49,129 nucleotides of DNA, taken from NCBI GenBank assembly GCA_031284905.1, contig JAITXI010000162.1, forward strand, positions 1 through 49,129, written 5' to 3'. The first letter of the stretch is position 1; every line of letters starts with the position of its first letter. The position numbers and the translations under genes were made by a program. Below the pieces are notes generated by a model. The model was given only the letters and a program-made list of their open reading frames with translations. It was not told the origin of the DNA and did no database searches. The DNA is from Bacteroidales bacterium (GTDB taxonomy: Bacteria; Bacteroidota; Bacteroidia; Bacteroidales; ML635J-15). Positions 8,986 to 21,083 of this stretch are shown here, one piece after another.

Positions 8986-10323
8986 ATGAACGTAGAAAAA
9001 ATTTTAACACATTTAGAAAAAAAACACCCTGGAGAAGTTGAATACTTACAGGCTGTAAGAGAAGTTTTAGAAACAATCGAAGAAGTTTACAACGAAAATC
9101 CTAAGTACGAAGAGTACAAAATTATTGAAAGATTAGTTGAACCGGACAGAATTTTAACATTCAAAGTTCCATGGATTGACGATCAAGGAAATACACAATT
9201 AAATCTAGGTTACAGAGTTGAGTTCAACAATGCAATCGGACCATACAAAGGAGGTTTAAGATTTCACCCAAGTGTAAATTTAAGTATATTAAAATTCTTA
9301 GGTTTTGAACAAATTTTTAAAAATTCTTTGACATCTCTTCCGATGGGTGGTGGTAAAGGAGGTTCGGATTTTGACCCAAAAGGAAAATCAGACAAAGAAG
9401 TTATGCGTTTTTGCCAATCATTCATGACAGAGTTAGTAAGATTAATCGGACCTGACACAGATGTTCCTGCTGGAGATATCGGCGTTGGTGGTCGTGAAAT
9501 AGGTTACTTATTCGGATATTACAAAAAATTAACTCGTCATCATGACGGCGTTTTAACCGGAAAAGGTTTAAATTGGGGCGGAAGTTTAATTCGTCCGGAA
9601 GCAACAGGTTTTGGTGGCGTTTATTTTGTTCACCACATGTTGGAAAATGCAAAAATTGATATTAAATGCAAAAGAGTTGCTATTTCAGGTTTCGGTAACG
9701 TAGCTTGGGGTGCTGCTTTAAAAATGACTGAATTAGGTGCAAAAGTTGTTGCTATTTCAGGTCCTGACGGATATATTTTAGACGAAGCAGGAATCAGTGG
9801 CGAAAAAATCAATTATATGTTGGATTTAAGAGCTTCTAATCAAGATATAGTTGCTCCTTATGCTCAAAAATTTGCCGGTGCAAAATTCTTCGCAGGTAAA
9901 AAACCTTGGGAAGCAAAATGCGAAATAGCACTTCCTTGTGCAACACAAAACGAACTTAACGGCGACGATGCTAAATTATTAGTATCAAATGGTTGTATTT
10001 GTGTAGGTGAAATTTCTAATATGGGTTGTACTCCTGAAGCAATAGAATTTTTACAAAGCAAAAAAATTCTTTATGCTCCGGGTAAAGCTGTAAACGCAGG
10101 TGGTGTTGCTGTTTCAGGTTTGGAAATGACACAAAACTCTGCTCACTTAAATTGGTCTGCTGAAGAAGTTGACAAAAAATTATTCGACATTATGACTAAC
10201 ATTCATGTTGCTTGTATTAAATACGGAACAGGGAAAGATGGTTATGTAAACTATGTCAAAGGTGCAAATATTGCCGGTTTCTTAAAAGTTGCTGATGCAA
10301 TGTTAGACCAAGGAATTATTTAA
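8986..10323 (+). CDS. gdhA: NADP-specific glutamate dehydrogenase
   Basis: GYRVEFNNAIGPYKGGLRFHPSVN, LPMGGGKGGSDFDPKGKSD, DVPAGDIGVGGREIGYLFG. Confidence 0.95.
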   Translation: MNVEKILTHLEKKHPGEVEYLQAVREVLETIEEVYNENPKYEEYKIIERLVEPDRILTFKVPWIDDQGNTQLNLGYRVEFNNAIGPYKGGLRFHPSVNLSILKFLGFEQIFKNSLTSLPMGGGKGGSDFDPKGKSDKEVMRFCQSFMTELVRLIGPDTDVPAGDIGVGGREIGYLFGYYKKLTRHHDGVLTGKGLNWGGSLIRPEATGFGGVYFVHHMLENAKIDIKCKRVAISGFGNVAWGAALKMTELGAKVVAISGPDGYILDEAGISGEKINYMLDLRASNQDIVAPYAQKFAGAKFFAGKKPWEAKCEIALPCATQNELNGDDAKLLVSNGCICVGEISNMGCTPEAIEFLQSKKILYAPGKAVNAGGVAVSGLEMTQNSAHLNWSAEEVDKKLFDIMTNIHVACIKYGTGKDGYVNYVKGANIAGFLKVADAMLDQGII

Positions 10324-10341
10324 TAATAAATCCAAATAATA

Positions 10342-10382
10342 AAAAAAAGACTGTCCAAATAAATTTGGACAGTCTTTTTTTA
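10342..10382. terminator. Bidirectional rho-independent terminator after gdhA
   Basis: Perfect AGACTGTCCAAAT-AA-ATTTGGACAGTCT stem flanked by A and T runs. Confidence 0.85.
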
Positions 10383-10682
10383 TGTAAAAATATAAAAAAG
10401 GAGGAACGGTAAACGTACGAATGCAACTAATTTCGTTCTAACAAAAATATTAACTATAATGAAAATGGTGAACGGAAAAAGGGCAAAAAGAGGAGGCTGT
10501 CTAAATTATGTAAATCCTATAGTGGGGATTTCTTTTTGTGTTCTTAGTCTTTATTTATTGATATTTATATTCTAACGGACAGTTATTGAACAAATTATTT
10601 TTTGTAGCATATTTTTGTAAAAACTTACTTCAAAAAAGTTCTATTGTTTTTTATCCCAAATATCAAAATAGAGCCACTTAAA

Positions 10683-10717
10683 AATCAAAAAAGAGACTGC
10701 CTTTTGGACAGCCTCGT
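10683..10717 (-). terminator. Terminator of the atpDC operon
   Basis: Minus strand GAGGCTGTCC-AAAA-GGCAGTCTC (G-U wobbles) followed by a U run; downstream of atpC. Confidence 0.7.
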
Positions 10718-10754
10718 TTTTTTAAATTTTAAAAATTATCATTATACAAAAAAA

Positions 10755-10994
10755 TCAACTTTCAACTAAAATGTTAATTACATTTTTATTACATTCAATT
10801 AATCCATTGTTAATTTCAAAAATTATTTCCGTATTATCAGTCTTTCTAATAATAACAGAGCCTTTACTTAAAGTTGAAACAATAGGAGCATGATTTTTTA
10901 AAATTTGGAAAGAGCCTAAAGTTCCGGGTACTCTGACCATCGAAACTTCGCCAACAAATAATTTTTTTTCCGGTGTAATAATTTCTAATTTCAT
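10755..10994 (-). CDS. atpC: ATP synthase F1 epsilon subunit
   Basis: LEIITPEKKLFVGEVSMVRVPGTLGSFQILKNHAPIVSTL; downstream of atpD. Confidence 0.9.
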   Translation of the reverse strand: MKLEIITPEKKLFVGEVSMVRVPGTLGSFQILKNHAPIVSTLSKGSVIIRKTDNTEIIFEINNGLIECNKNVINILVES

Positions 10995-11029
10995 AATTTA
11001 TTTATTAAACTAAGGAATCATAGAATTAA

Positions 11030-12562
<1,533 letters not shown>

Positions 12563-12578
12563 TTATCAAATTTGATAA
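12563..12578. promoter_or_regulatory. Perfect 16-bp palindrome TTATCAAATTTGATAA at the predicted atpD transcription start
   Basis: Directly follows (minus strand) a TAATTTTG -7-like box at 12579-12586. Confidence 0.4.
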
Positions 12579-12691
12579 CAAAATTATCATTTTTTTTTAA
12601 TAAAACAAATATTTTTTACAAAAGTTTTTATTTTTTTTTATTTTTTTCGTTATTTCAATCTAAAATATTACTTTTACAAAAAATTATTTTA

Positions 12692-13933
12692 ATGATTTTA
12701 ATCAAAAATATTAAAGAATTAATAGGAATTAGAGTTGATAAAAAAATAATGATAAAAGGCAAGGAAATGTCTGAATTACAAACTATTAAAGACGCTTTTT
12801 TGTTAATTAACAAGAATAAAATAGAAAATTTCGGAAAAATGTCTGATTTGAATTTTTCTAACGAAAATTGTGAAATAATTGATGCTTCCGGAAAAATGGT
12901 TTTTCCATCTTTTTGTGATTCTCACACTCATTTAGTTTATGCAGGAAGTCGAGAAATAGAATATAGTGACAAAATTCGTGGTTTAAGTTACGAAGAAATT
13001 GCTAAAAGAGGTGGAGGAATTTTAAATTCAGCAAAATTATTACACGAAACTTCCGAAAACGAACTTTTTACACAAAGTTTAAAAAGAATCAACGAAATTA
13101 TTAAACAAGGAACAGGAGCTGTTGAAATTAAAAGTGGTTATGGACTTAATACTATTGATGAAATAAAAATGTTAAGAGTTATTAGGAGATTGAAAGAGAC
13201 TACTCCTATTATTATTAAATCAAATTTTCTGGCTGCTCATGCTTTTCCTATGGAATATAAAAATAATCAAGATGAATATGTAGATTTAATAATAAATGAA
13301 ATGATTCCTTTAGTTGCTACTGAAGATTTAGCTGATTATATTGACGTATTTTGCGACAAAGGATTTTTCTCAACAACGCAAACAGAAAGAATTTTAATGG
13401 CAGGTTTGAAATATGGAATGCGACCGAAAATTCATGCAAATGAATTAGCAAAATCGGGTGGTATTCAAGTGGGAGTGAAATATAATGCATTATCAGTTGA
13501 CCATATTGAATATACTGGTGATGAAGAAATTGAAGTTTTACTAAATAGTGAAACTATGCCAACGATTTTAGCCGGAGCAGCTTTTTTCTTAAATATGCCT
13601 TACGCACCTGCAAGAAAAATGATTGAGGCAGGATTACCGCTAGCATTTGCTTCCGATTATAATCCGGGTTCTTCTCCGTCCGGAAATATGAAATTAATAA
13701 ATTCTTTTGCATGCGTAAATTACAAACTTTTACCTGAAGAAGCAATTAATGCAACAACGATGAATACCGCTTATGCAATGGGAGTTAGCGACATTGTTGG
13801 TAGTATAACAAAAAATAAAATTGCAAATATTTTTATCACAAAAGAAATTTCTACCATCCAATTTCTACCTTATGCTTATGGCTCTGATATTATTGATACG
13901 ATTATTCTAAATGGAAAAATAATTAGTGAATAA
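12692..13933 (+). CDS. hutI: Imidazolonepropionase
   Basis: FCDSHTHLVYAGSREIEY, GGGILNSAKLLHETSENEL, AFASDYNPGSSPSGNM. Start placed at internal ATG (MILIKNIKEL). Confidence 0.92.
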   Translation: MILIKNIKELIGIRVDKKIMIKGKEMSELQTIKDAFLLINKNKIENFGKMSDLNFSNENCEIIDASGKMVFPSFCDSHTHLVYAGSREIEYSDKIRGLSYEEIAKRGGGILNSAKLLHETSENELFTQSLKRINEIIKQGTGAVEIKSGYGLNTIDEIKMLRVIRRLKETTPIIIKSNFLAAHAFPMEYKNNQDEYVDLIINEMIPLVATEDLADYIDVFCDKGFFSTTQTERILMAGLKYGMRPKIHANELAKSGGIQVGVKYNALSVDHIEYTGDEEIEVLLNSETMPTILAGAAFFLNMPYAPARKMIEAGLPLAFASDYNPGSSPSGNMKLINSFACVNYKLLPEEAINATTMNTAYAMGVSDIVGSITKNKIANIFITKEISTIQFLPYAYGSDIIDTIILNGKIISE

Positions 13934-14132
13934 CATGTAATGAAATGGGGTTCTATAACGAATTAAGGTGGGTAATCAAAGAAATATTATATTTGTAAAA
14001 TGAATAGTGAAGCCATATTAAAATTAGCATTGTGTTTACAAACTCCATTATATGTAATGATGTTTCGAAAAGTATCAGACTACAGATTTTTTTATGAACA
14101 ATTTATGTTATCAACTTAAACAGTCAATTATT

Positions 14133-15284
14133 TTATTTTCTAATTTTCAGAATTTCTTTTACAACTTCTGGAGTAATATTTTGTTTTTCGCCAAGAATCC
14201 AATTTCTATCTTTAAGTCTTTTTACTATTATTTCGATAGTTTCATCAGGGACATTATAATCAGATAGGTGTGTTGCTATTCCTAAGGATTGAAAAAAATT
14301 ATCAACTGCGGAAATTGTCTTTTTTATAAATGTTTCATCATCTTTTTCTATTATTCCAAAAACATTTTTTCCCATTTGGATAATTTTTTCTTTTTTATCA
14401 TTTTTCATAATTTCCATAACACCCGGCAAAATTATAGCAAGTGTTTGTGCATGATCGATTCCATGAATTGCAGTGAGTTCGTGCCCTATCATGTGAGTAC
14501 TCCAATCTTCGCTTTGTCCTTGAGCAATCCAGCCGTTTAATCCCCAAGTTGAAGCCCACATTAAATTTGCTCGAATATCGTAATTTTCTAAATCGTCAAA
14601 AACTTTTAAACCTTCTTCTATCAACACTTTTAGAATACTTTCAGCAAAATAATCTTGAATTTTTGCATTTTCACAAGTTGTTAAATATTGTTCAGTAACG
14701 TGTACGAAAGTATCTATAATTCCATTTGCAATTTGAATTTTTGGAAGCGTAAAAGTGGTTGTTGGGTCTAAAATTGAAAATTTAGGATATACTTTATCAC
14801 TGTGAAAAGCAAGTTTTTCGTGAGTCGCAGCTTTTGTAATTACAGCACCTTTGTTCATTTCAGAAGCTGTAGCCGGCAGAGTTAAAATGGAGCCAAAAGG
14901 AAGAGCTTTTTTGATATTAGCTTCTTCATTCATAATTTTCCAAGGGTCATTTTCAAAAAAAGTAGCAGCTGCAATAAATTTCACGGCATCTATCACAGAC
15001 CCACCTCCAACTGCCAAAAGAAAATCAACATTTTTTGCTTTAATTTTTTCAACACATTTTAAACAAGTTTCATAATGAGGATTTGCTTCAATTCCGGCAA
15101 ATTCTACAAATTCAATCCCGCTTAGAGCATCTATAACTTGTTGATATACACCATTTTTTTTTATACTACCACCTCCATAAATAATCATAATTTTGCTATT
15201 TTTTGGAATCTCTTTTGAGAGTTTTGATATTGTATTTTTTCCGAAAATTATTTTTACAGGATTATAAAATGAAAAGTTGTACAT
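14133..15284 (-). CDS. Iron-containing alcohol dehydrogenase (BdhA/YqhD-like)
   Basis: MYNFSFYNPVKIIFGKNTI, IIYGGGSIKKNGVY, LAVGGGSVIDAVKFIA, HELTAIHGIDHAQTLAIILP. Confidence 0.92.
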   Translation of the reverse strand: MYNFSFYNPVKIIFGKNTISKLSKEIPKNSKIMIIYGGGSIKKNGVYQQVIDALSGIEFVEFAGIEANPHYETCLKCVEKIKAKNVDFLLAVGGGSVIDAVKFIAAATFFENDPWKIMNEEANIKKALPFGSILTLPATASEMNKGAVITKAATHEKLAFHSDKVYPKFSILDPTTTFTLPKIQIANGIIDTFVHVTEQYLTTCENAKIQDYFAESILKVLIEEGLKVFDDLENYDIRANLMWASTWGLNGWIAQGQSEDWSTHMIGHELTAIHGIDHAQTLAIILPGVMEIMKNDKKEKIIQMGKNVFGIIEKDDETFIKKTISAVDNFFQSLGIATHLSDYNVPDETIEIIVKRLKDRNWILGEKQNITPEVVKEILKIRK

Positions 15285-15453
15285 AATTTTATTAAGTTTA
15301 TTGAATAATTTATCCTACAAAAATATTGCCAAATAAAATATTATAAAATAGTGAAAATATTTGTTTTGTATTTACATTTTAATGGGAAATAAAATACCTA
15401 AATGGTATCAATATAAATTAGTATATACGTAAGGAAAAGTGCATATTTTTTTA

Positions 15454-15461
15454 TACCTTTG
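15454..15461 (+). promoter_or_regulatory. Bacteroidetes -7 promoter element (TACCTTTG) upstream of the MFS gene
   Basis: TAnnTTTG match 24 nt upstream of the ATG. Confidence 0.5.
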
Positions 15462-15484
15462 CATAAAATTTTACGGAAAGCACC

Positions 15485-16681
15485 ATGGGAAAAGATAAGT
15501 TGATTAGCATAAGCTATTGTTTTATTCTGATAGCTAATTTTCTATTGTATTTTGGATTTTATTTGTTAATGCCAATTTTACCGTTTTACTTGACTGAAAT
15601 TTTTCAAACTAGTAAAGGTGCTATTGGTCTGGTACTTTCTTCTTATACAATTGCTGCACTTACCATTCGTCCATTTTCAGGTTATTTACTTGATACTTTT
15701 GCACGAAAACCGTTGTATATTTTAGCTTTTTTTGTTTTTACTGCTGTTTTTGCAGGTTATCTTGTTGCCGGAACTTTGTTTGTTTTTACATTATTACGGA
15801 TTATGCACGGATTTTCTTTTGGTGCGGTTTCGGTTGCCGGAAATACTATCGTAATTGATATTACACCATCTTCAAGACGCGGAGAAGGATTAGGATATTA
15901 TGGATTATCTAACAATTTAGCTATGGCAATTGGTCCAATGACCGGACTTATGTTGCACGATAATTATTCGTACAATACGATTTTTATATGTGCATTAATA
16001 GTTTGTACAATTGGATTTATCATAGCTTTTTTTGTAAAAACCCCAATTAAACAACCGCTCAAAAAAGAACCGATTTCGTTAGACCGGTTTATTTTGTTAA
16101 AAAGTTTGCCTATTGGTATTACTTTAATATTAATTTCGATACCTTATGGAATTACAACAACTTATATTGCAATGTATGGAAAATCAATAGGAATAGAAAG
16201 CGGAATAGGTTTATTTTTTACCTTAATAGCTGTTGGAACAGCCATTTCACGATTATTTTCGGGACAAATGGTGGATAAAGGAAAAATTACCCAAATAATT
16301 ACTTATGGCTTATTTATCGTTTGTATCTGTTTTTTCTTTCTTGCCGGCTGTGAAAAAATTATGCTATTGAATCCTGAAATTGGTAAAATTATCTTTTTTG
16401 GAATTGCGCTTTTTCTGGGAATTGGATTTGGAAGTATGTTTCCTGCTTTCAACACTATGTTTGTAAACATGGCTACTAACAACCAACGGGCTACAGCTAC
16501 TTCTACTTACCTAACTAGTTGGGACGTAGGAATTGGTGTCGGACTTGCACTCGGAGGTTATATTGCACATTTTTTCGGTTTCCAAACCGTTTATCTTTTC
16601 GGAGGTTGTTTGATTATCGTTGCTACGTTGTATTTTATTCTAAAAATTATTCCATATTTTAATAAGTATAAATTGAGATAA
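15485..16681 (+). CDS. MFS transporter
   Basis: 12-TM-like protein with LTIRPFSGYLLDTFARKPLYI and DITPSSRRGEGLGYYGLSNNLAMAIGPMTG. Confidence 0.88.
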   Translation: MGKDKLISISYCFILIANFLLYFGFYLLMPILPFYLTEIFQTSKGAIGLVLSSYTIAALTIRPFSGYLLDTFARKPLYILAFFVFTAVFAGYLVAGTLFVFTLLRIMHGFSFGAVSVAGNTIVIDITPSSRRGEGLGYYGLSNNLAMAIGPMTGLMLHDNYSYNTIFICALIVCTIGFIIAFFVKTPIKQPLKKEPISLDRFILLKSLPIGITLILISIPYGITTTYIAMYGKSIGIESGIGLFFTLIAVGTAISRLFSGQMVDKGKITQIITYGLFIVCICFFFLAGCEKIMLLNPEIGKIIFFGIALFLGIGFGSMFPAFNTMFVNMATNNQRATATSTYLTSWDVGIGVGLALGGYIAHFFGFQTVYLFGGCLIIVATLYFILKIIPYFNKYKLR

Positions 16682-16765
16682 AATACGTCTGTCCCATAAA
16701 ATTACATAACAATTTTTTATATAAAATATTCGTAATTATTTAGGTGGGTATAAAACATCATTATA

Positions 16766-19700
16766 TTAACGTTTTATAGTTACCGAACCTTTGACAGAAG
16801 TACTTTCTTTTTGACCAAAATCAACTACATACCAATAAGTATCGCTTGGGACAGGTTGACCTGAATATGTACCGTTCCAACCTTGTTGTCCGCTTTTAAA
16901 TGTAAATAATAACTTTCCATATCTATCAAAAACAGAAGCAACTGCATTTGGAAATAAATGAAATCCGTAAATTTCCCATGTATCATTAAAACCGTCATTA
17001 TTTGGAGTAAAAAAGGAAGGTATTCGATAGTTTGGATTTATGCGGATAAATGTATCTGAAATACATTTATTATAATCCATTATATAAACTTGATGATTTC
17101 CTTCGGTACAATTATAAAAAGCATTAGTTTCTTGCCAATTATTAATATCGTCCATCGCATACATGTATGGTGCTTGTCCGTTTTGAGCAGTTACCGTAAT
17201 ATTTCCAAAATTCTCGGTTACATCTGCGAAACTTGGAGAATCTTCATATAAAATAACTATTTGATCCGAAGCAGAACAGCCAAAATCATCGCTTACGGTA
17301 ACTCTGTATGTCCCGGGTAAACTTATTAACAAATTGCCGGCAATACTTCCTGTGTTCCATAAATAATTATCATAAAAATCATTAGGTTTAAGTAAATATT
17401 TTATACCAAGGCATAAAGTTGTATCATTTCCAAGAAATGGTGTTGATACCGAATGAACAGTTACTTCAACAGAATCTTCGGCATAACAGCCTATGTTATT
17501 TCTAGTCAGAACATATACTATTTCATTCTCATTTACAACTATCGAATTATTATGCGAGCCTGTCATCCATAAAATATAAGGCAGACTTCCATCAACAGTG
17601 AATGTTATACTTTCTCCGTAACAAATATCTTTATCCGGTCCTAAATCTATTACAAAATCAGGATATATTTGGACATTGATAGTATCAGAAACTACGCAAG
17701 CATTATATGTACTTGTTATTTGAATCCAATATGTTCCTGATGTGGCAACATTTATTGTATTGGAGGTTGAGCCTGTGCTCCAAAGATAGCTTATGCCATA
17801 AATTGAATTTATAGGATTTAAAATTATTTTTTCAGAACAAACTATTGTGTCGTTACCTAAAAAGGGATTTGGTTTATCAACTACTTTTACATATACAGTA
17901 TCACTACTATGGCAACCGTTAATATCTGTTACATAGACATAATAATCTCTATCTTGAGTTGCAAAAAAAGTGCTTGTAGTAATACCGTTTGTCCAATGAT
18001 ACTCTTCAAAAGTAAGATTAGTTGATAAAATTGCGGTATCGCCAGAACAAATTATTCTGTCCGGACCTAATGAAACGTTTATTATTGGAAATTCTGTAAT
18101 AACAATCGTATCTAAAAAATAACAATTTCCGTCAAAAACTATCAAATTTATTTCAGCAGGGTTTTGTACGTATATATCCTCACCTGTTTCTCCGTTAGAC
18201 CATAAATAAATTTGATAGTCTCCGGCATAAATATTTGTTGTCATTCCTGTACAAAAGAAAAGTGTATCTGCTAATAAATTAATATTTGGATTTTTTTGAA
18301 TATTTACCGTTGTCGAAGATGTGCAACCATTTGCGTCTGTAACTGTAACAGAATATGGTCCTTCTGCTGTAACTGTTATAGTTTGTGATGTTTCTCCGGT
18401 ACTCCAAAAATAATCTGAAAAATTTCCTGCATTAAGTGTAGTCGTATCGTAGAAACAAGTTTGTATTAATGGCGGTAAATCTATAGATGGTCCTGAGGGA
18501 AAAACTGTTTGTGTAGTTTTTGAAATAATGCAACCGGCATTGTCAGTAACTATAACATTAAAAGTTCCAATGCCAAGACCGGATATACTTTGTGTTGTAG
18601 CACCTGTATCCCAACTGAAACTATAGGGTGGGACTCCTCCAAAAACTTCTGCAAATAAAGAAATACTTGTCGAACTACAGCCGATACTTGTTTGAATTAT
18701 ATCTCCAAAATAAAAATCATTTGCAATTTTAACAAAATATGCATCAGAGGCGGTGGTGGAAGTTAAAATTTGTGTCTCAAAATTCATTGAATTTTCATAA
18801 CTACCTGCAATAATAATATTTCCATATTTATGGAAACAAAGCGCATTACAATATCCAACAGGTGGCGTCCCTGAATAAGTTGGAATTATTACATCAATTA
18901 TCATTCCAATAGAATTAAATTTTAGTAAAAATGGAAGTGTTGCTGAATAAGAATTAATAGGACTTAATCCAACAAAATTTATTGTTCCGGAAAATTCTCC
19001 TGCTAAATAAAAAAAGCCTAATTCGTCTGCAACAATGTCGTTTACGTGTAAGAATCCTCCTGTACCACCATTGCCTAAATCAATTGTTAAAGTACTTGAA
19101 CCACCTGAATCGAAGCGTTGTAGAAACGTATTAGTTCCATTAATATACGAAATATATGCATTTTGATTTTTATCTACGAATACTCTTGAAATCTTTGAAT
19201 CTGCTAAAATGTCAATTTTTTTTGCATAAATTATTCCTCCATCGTTATTTAATTTTAATAAATATTCTGCTTGATTTGTGGCAACTAATCCATAACTTTG
19301 TGCATAAAGTGTTCCTTGAAATTTTCCAATTACATATATATTTCCTGCTGTATCGCAAGTAACATCACCTGCAACATCCCAAGAAGAATTTGAAATGTAG
19401 TATTGATTCCAAATATAATTGCCGTCATTATCTAATTTTACTATAAAATTATCATATACTCCGAGACTGTAAGGAAAAATTGAAGTGCCGGCAATTGCTA
19501 TTGGACTCTGAAATGTACCAGTAATAATAACTTGATTATTCTTGTTTACAGCAATTCCTCCTGCATATTCGTCTTGATTTGTCTGATATTTTGTTGCAAT
19601 TTGTGAATTTCCGGAAGAAGATAATTTTAGAAAGAAAATATCATAATTTGTTGAATTGGTGCAAAATATTTGTGTACTTTCTATAAAAAAATAATTTCTA

Positions 19701-20056
19701 AAGGAACCAATTGCAAAAATATTTCCTAAGTTATCTACAGCAATTTTATAATCTGCAATTTCTGTATTTCCTGTTTTTGCATATTTTATCCAAATTTGAT
19801 TCCCAAGATTATCATATTTTGCTATAAAAAGTGTTAACGTATCGACCGGATTTAAAGTTGAATTATTATATCCAATTGAATAAATGTTGCCATTATTATC
19901 GCTCTGAACATCTGTAATCGCATCTTTATTTGCATTGCCAAAAGTCCTTGCCCATTCAACATTTAATGTTTCGTTACAATTAACTTGCGATAATAATTTT
20001 CCGGAAAAGAAAAATATTATTCCTATTGTTAATAATATGTAATATTTTTTTTTCAT
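16766..20056 (-). CDS. Large secreted protein with beta-propeller-like N-terminus, seven Ig/SprB-like repeats and T9SS type B (gliding motility-associated) C-terminal domain
   Basis: SBBP-like repeats (GNIYSIGYNNS...), repeated 'LWSTGxTS..I.V...G.Y.V.VTD..GC' units, C-terminal IPSFFTPNNDGFNDTWEIYG...YDRYGKLLF-like CTD. Start placed at MKKKYYILL. Confidence 0.85.
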   Translation of the reverse strand: MKKKYYILLTIGIIFFFSGKLLSQVNCNETLNVEWARTFGNANKDAITDVQSDNNGNIYSIGYNNSTLNPVDTLTLFIAKYDNLGNQIWIKYAKTGNTEIADYKIAVDNLGNIFAIGSFRNYFFIESTQIFCTNSTNYDIFFLKLSSSGNSQIATKYQTNQDEYAGGIAVNKNNQVIITGTFQSPIAIAGTSIFPYSLGVYDNFIVKLDNDGNYIWNQYYISNSSWDVAGDVTCDTAGNIYVIGKFQGTLYAQSYGLVATNQAEYLLKLNNDGGIIYAKKIDILADSKISRVFVDKNQNAYISYINGTNTFLQRFDSGGSSTLTIDLGNGGTGGFLHVNDIVADELGFFYLAGEFSGTINFVGLSPINSYSATLPFLLKFNSIGMIIDVIIPTYSGTPPVGYCNALCFHKYGNIIIAGSYENSMNFETQILTSTTASDAYFVKIANDFYFGDIIQTSIGCSSTSISLFAEVFGGVPPYSFSWDTGATTQSISGLGIGTFNVIVTDNAGCIISKTTQTVFPSGPSIDLPPLIQTCFYDTTTLNAGNFSDYFWSTGETSQTITVTAEGPYSVTVTDANGCTSSTTVNIQKNPNINLLADTLFFCTGMTTNIYAGDYQIYLWSNGETGEDIYVQNPAEINLIVFDGNCYFLDTIVITEFPIINVSLGPDRIICSGDTAILSTNLTFEEYHWTNGITTSTFFATQDRDYYVYVTDINGCHSSDTVYVKVVDKPNPFLGNDTIVCSEKIILNPINSIYGISYLWSTGSTSNTINVATSGTYWIQITSTYNACVVSDTINVQIYPDFVIDLGPDKDICYGESITFTVDGSLPYILWMTGSHNNSIVVNENEIVYVLTRNNIGCYAEDSVEVTVHSVSTPFLGNDTTLCLGIKYLLKPNDFYDNYLWNTGSIAGNLLISLPGTYRVTVSDDFGCSASDQIVILYEDSPSFADVTENFGNITVTAQNGQAPYMYAMDDINNWQETNAFYNCTEGNHQVYIMDYNKCISDTFIRINPNYRIPSFFTPNNDGFNDTWEIYGFHLFPNAVASVFDRYGKLLFTFKSGQQGWNGTYSGQPVPSDTYWYVVDFGQKESTSVKGSVTIKR

Positions 20057-20057
20057 T

Positions 20058-21077
20058 TTAAAAATCGTAATAAAAATTAGGGACTTTAAAGTCATTCCAA
20101 TATTTCCAATCGGTATGAATTAATTTAAAAGCCAATAAAATTTGCATTGTTCCATAGTTATATTTTTGCAATGGACTTAATGTAATTTCATATAATAAAG
20201 CTATTGAATATTTTGTATGTGTATAACCAATAACCGGAGCTACAGATAATGGAGATAAATTTCCTCTGTCTAAAGTTTGTTTAAAATTTACCCCTCCCCA
20301 AATTTCATTTTGATATCTTACATGTTTCGATTTTGCCGATTGATTATATAAGTAATAATATCTTAGGTTTCCTTCAACTTGATGTTGTATCTTAAAATCT
20401 GATTTATAACTAAGTGAAACTCTGATTTGATTAAAGTCTAAAATTTCCCAAACTTTTCCAAGATGAAAATTATGAAGGAAATTTGGTTTTGGTTCGTTTT
20501 TTGATTTGTATAATTTATCTGAAAAAGGTAATAAATTATCTATTGAATAGCCTGCAAAAAAACGAGTGGTTGAATATAATATACCGGCATTTGAATTGAA
20601 TATTATTGAGTATTCTTTACCATATTTTATTATTGGGTCGTAAATATCTCGTTCAAAATTTGATTCATCCAATAAATGATATTGAGTTTTAAAAGATAAT
20701 CCAAATGATAAAATATGTTTTCTTGTTCGATTACTTTTCAACATTAAATGGTACGAGCCTGATACTTGGATTCCATAACGAGAATTTGGTCCGTTTTGGT
20801 CTGAATAGATATATCCTCCTAATCCTAAATTTGTATCTTTAAATCTATGACGTGCCAATGCAAATGTTGTATTTGGAGGATCTTTCACTCCAAACCATTG
20901 CTGACGATGAGATAATTTTATTATTGTTGCGTCAGTTAATCCAATGAAACTCGGATTTTCTAAACTATAATCAAAAACATATTGTTCATGAATTGGCAAA
21001 CTTTGTGCTTTAATGTTTTTTGTTATTATTAAAACAATTGCAAAAAATAATAATATATATACTTTATTTGATTTCAT
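20058..21077 (-). CDS. PorP/SprF family type IX secretion system membrane protein
   Basis: LPIHEQYVFDYSLENPSFIGLTDATIIKLSHRQQWFGVKDPPNTTFALARH; immediately upstream of the type B cargo gene. Confidence 0.88.
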   Translation of the reverse strand: MKSNKVYILLFFAIVLIITKNIKAQSLPIHEQYVFDYSLENPSFIGLTDATIIKLSHRQQWFGVKDPPNTTFALARHRFKDTNLGLGGYIYSDQNGPNSRYGIQVSGSYHLMLKSNRTRKHILSFGLSFKTQYHLLDESNFERDIYDPIIKYGKEYSIIFNSNAGILYSTTRFFAGYSIDNLLPFSDKLYKSKNEPKPNFLHNFHLGKVWEILDFNQIRVSLSYKSDFKIQHQVEGNLRYYYLYNQSAKSKHVRYQNEIWGGVNFKQTLDRGNLSPLSVAPVIGYTHTKYSIALLYEITLSPLQKYNYGTMQILLAFKLIHTDWKYWNDFKVPNFYYDF

Positions 21078-21083
21078 AAGAAT

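Noticed and set aside
10400-10540. Possible small RNA or mini-element between gdhA and atpC terminators
   Set aside because: No convincing conserved fold or ORF seen by eye; kept only as a repeat-motif observation.
14000-14119. 39-aa ORF (MNSEAILKLALCLQTPLYVMMFRKVSDYRFFYEQFMLST) preceded by TATATTTG
   Set aside because: Too short, only 3 nt between the promoter-like box and the ATG, no visible ribosome-binding sequence or recognisable family.
13955-16750. Shared AGGTGGGTA at ~13963 and ~16742 as possible IS ends
   Set aside because: Only about 9-10 nt identical in direct orientation; could be chance.
16766-20056. Internal Ig-like repeats as a DNA tandem repeat
   Set aside because: Repetition is at the degenerate protein level; nucleotide sequences of the units have diverged.
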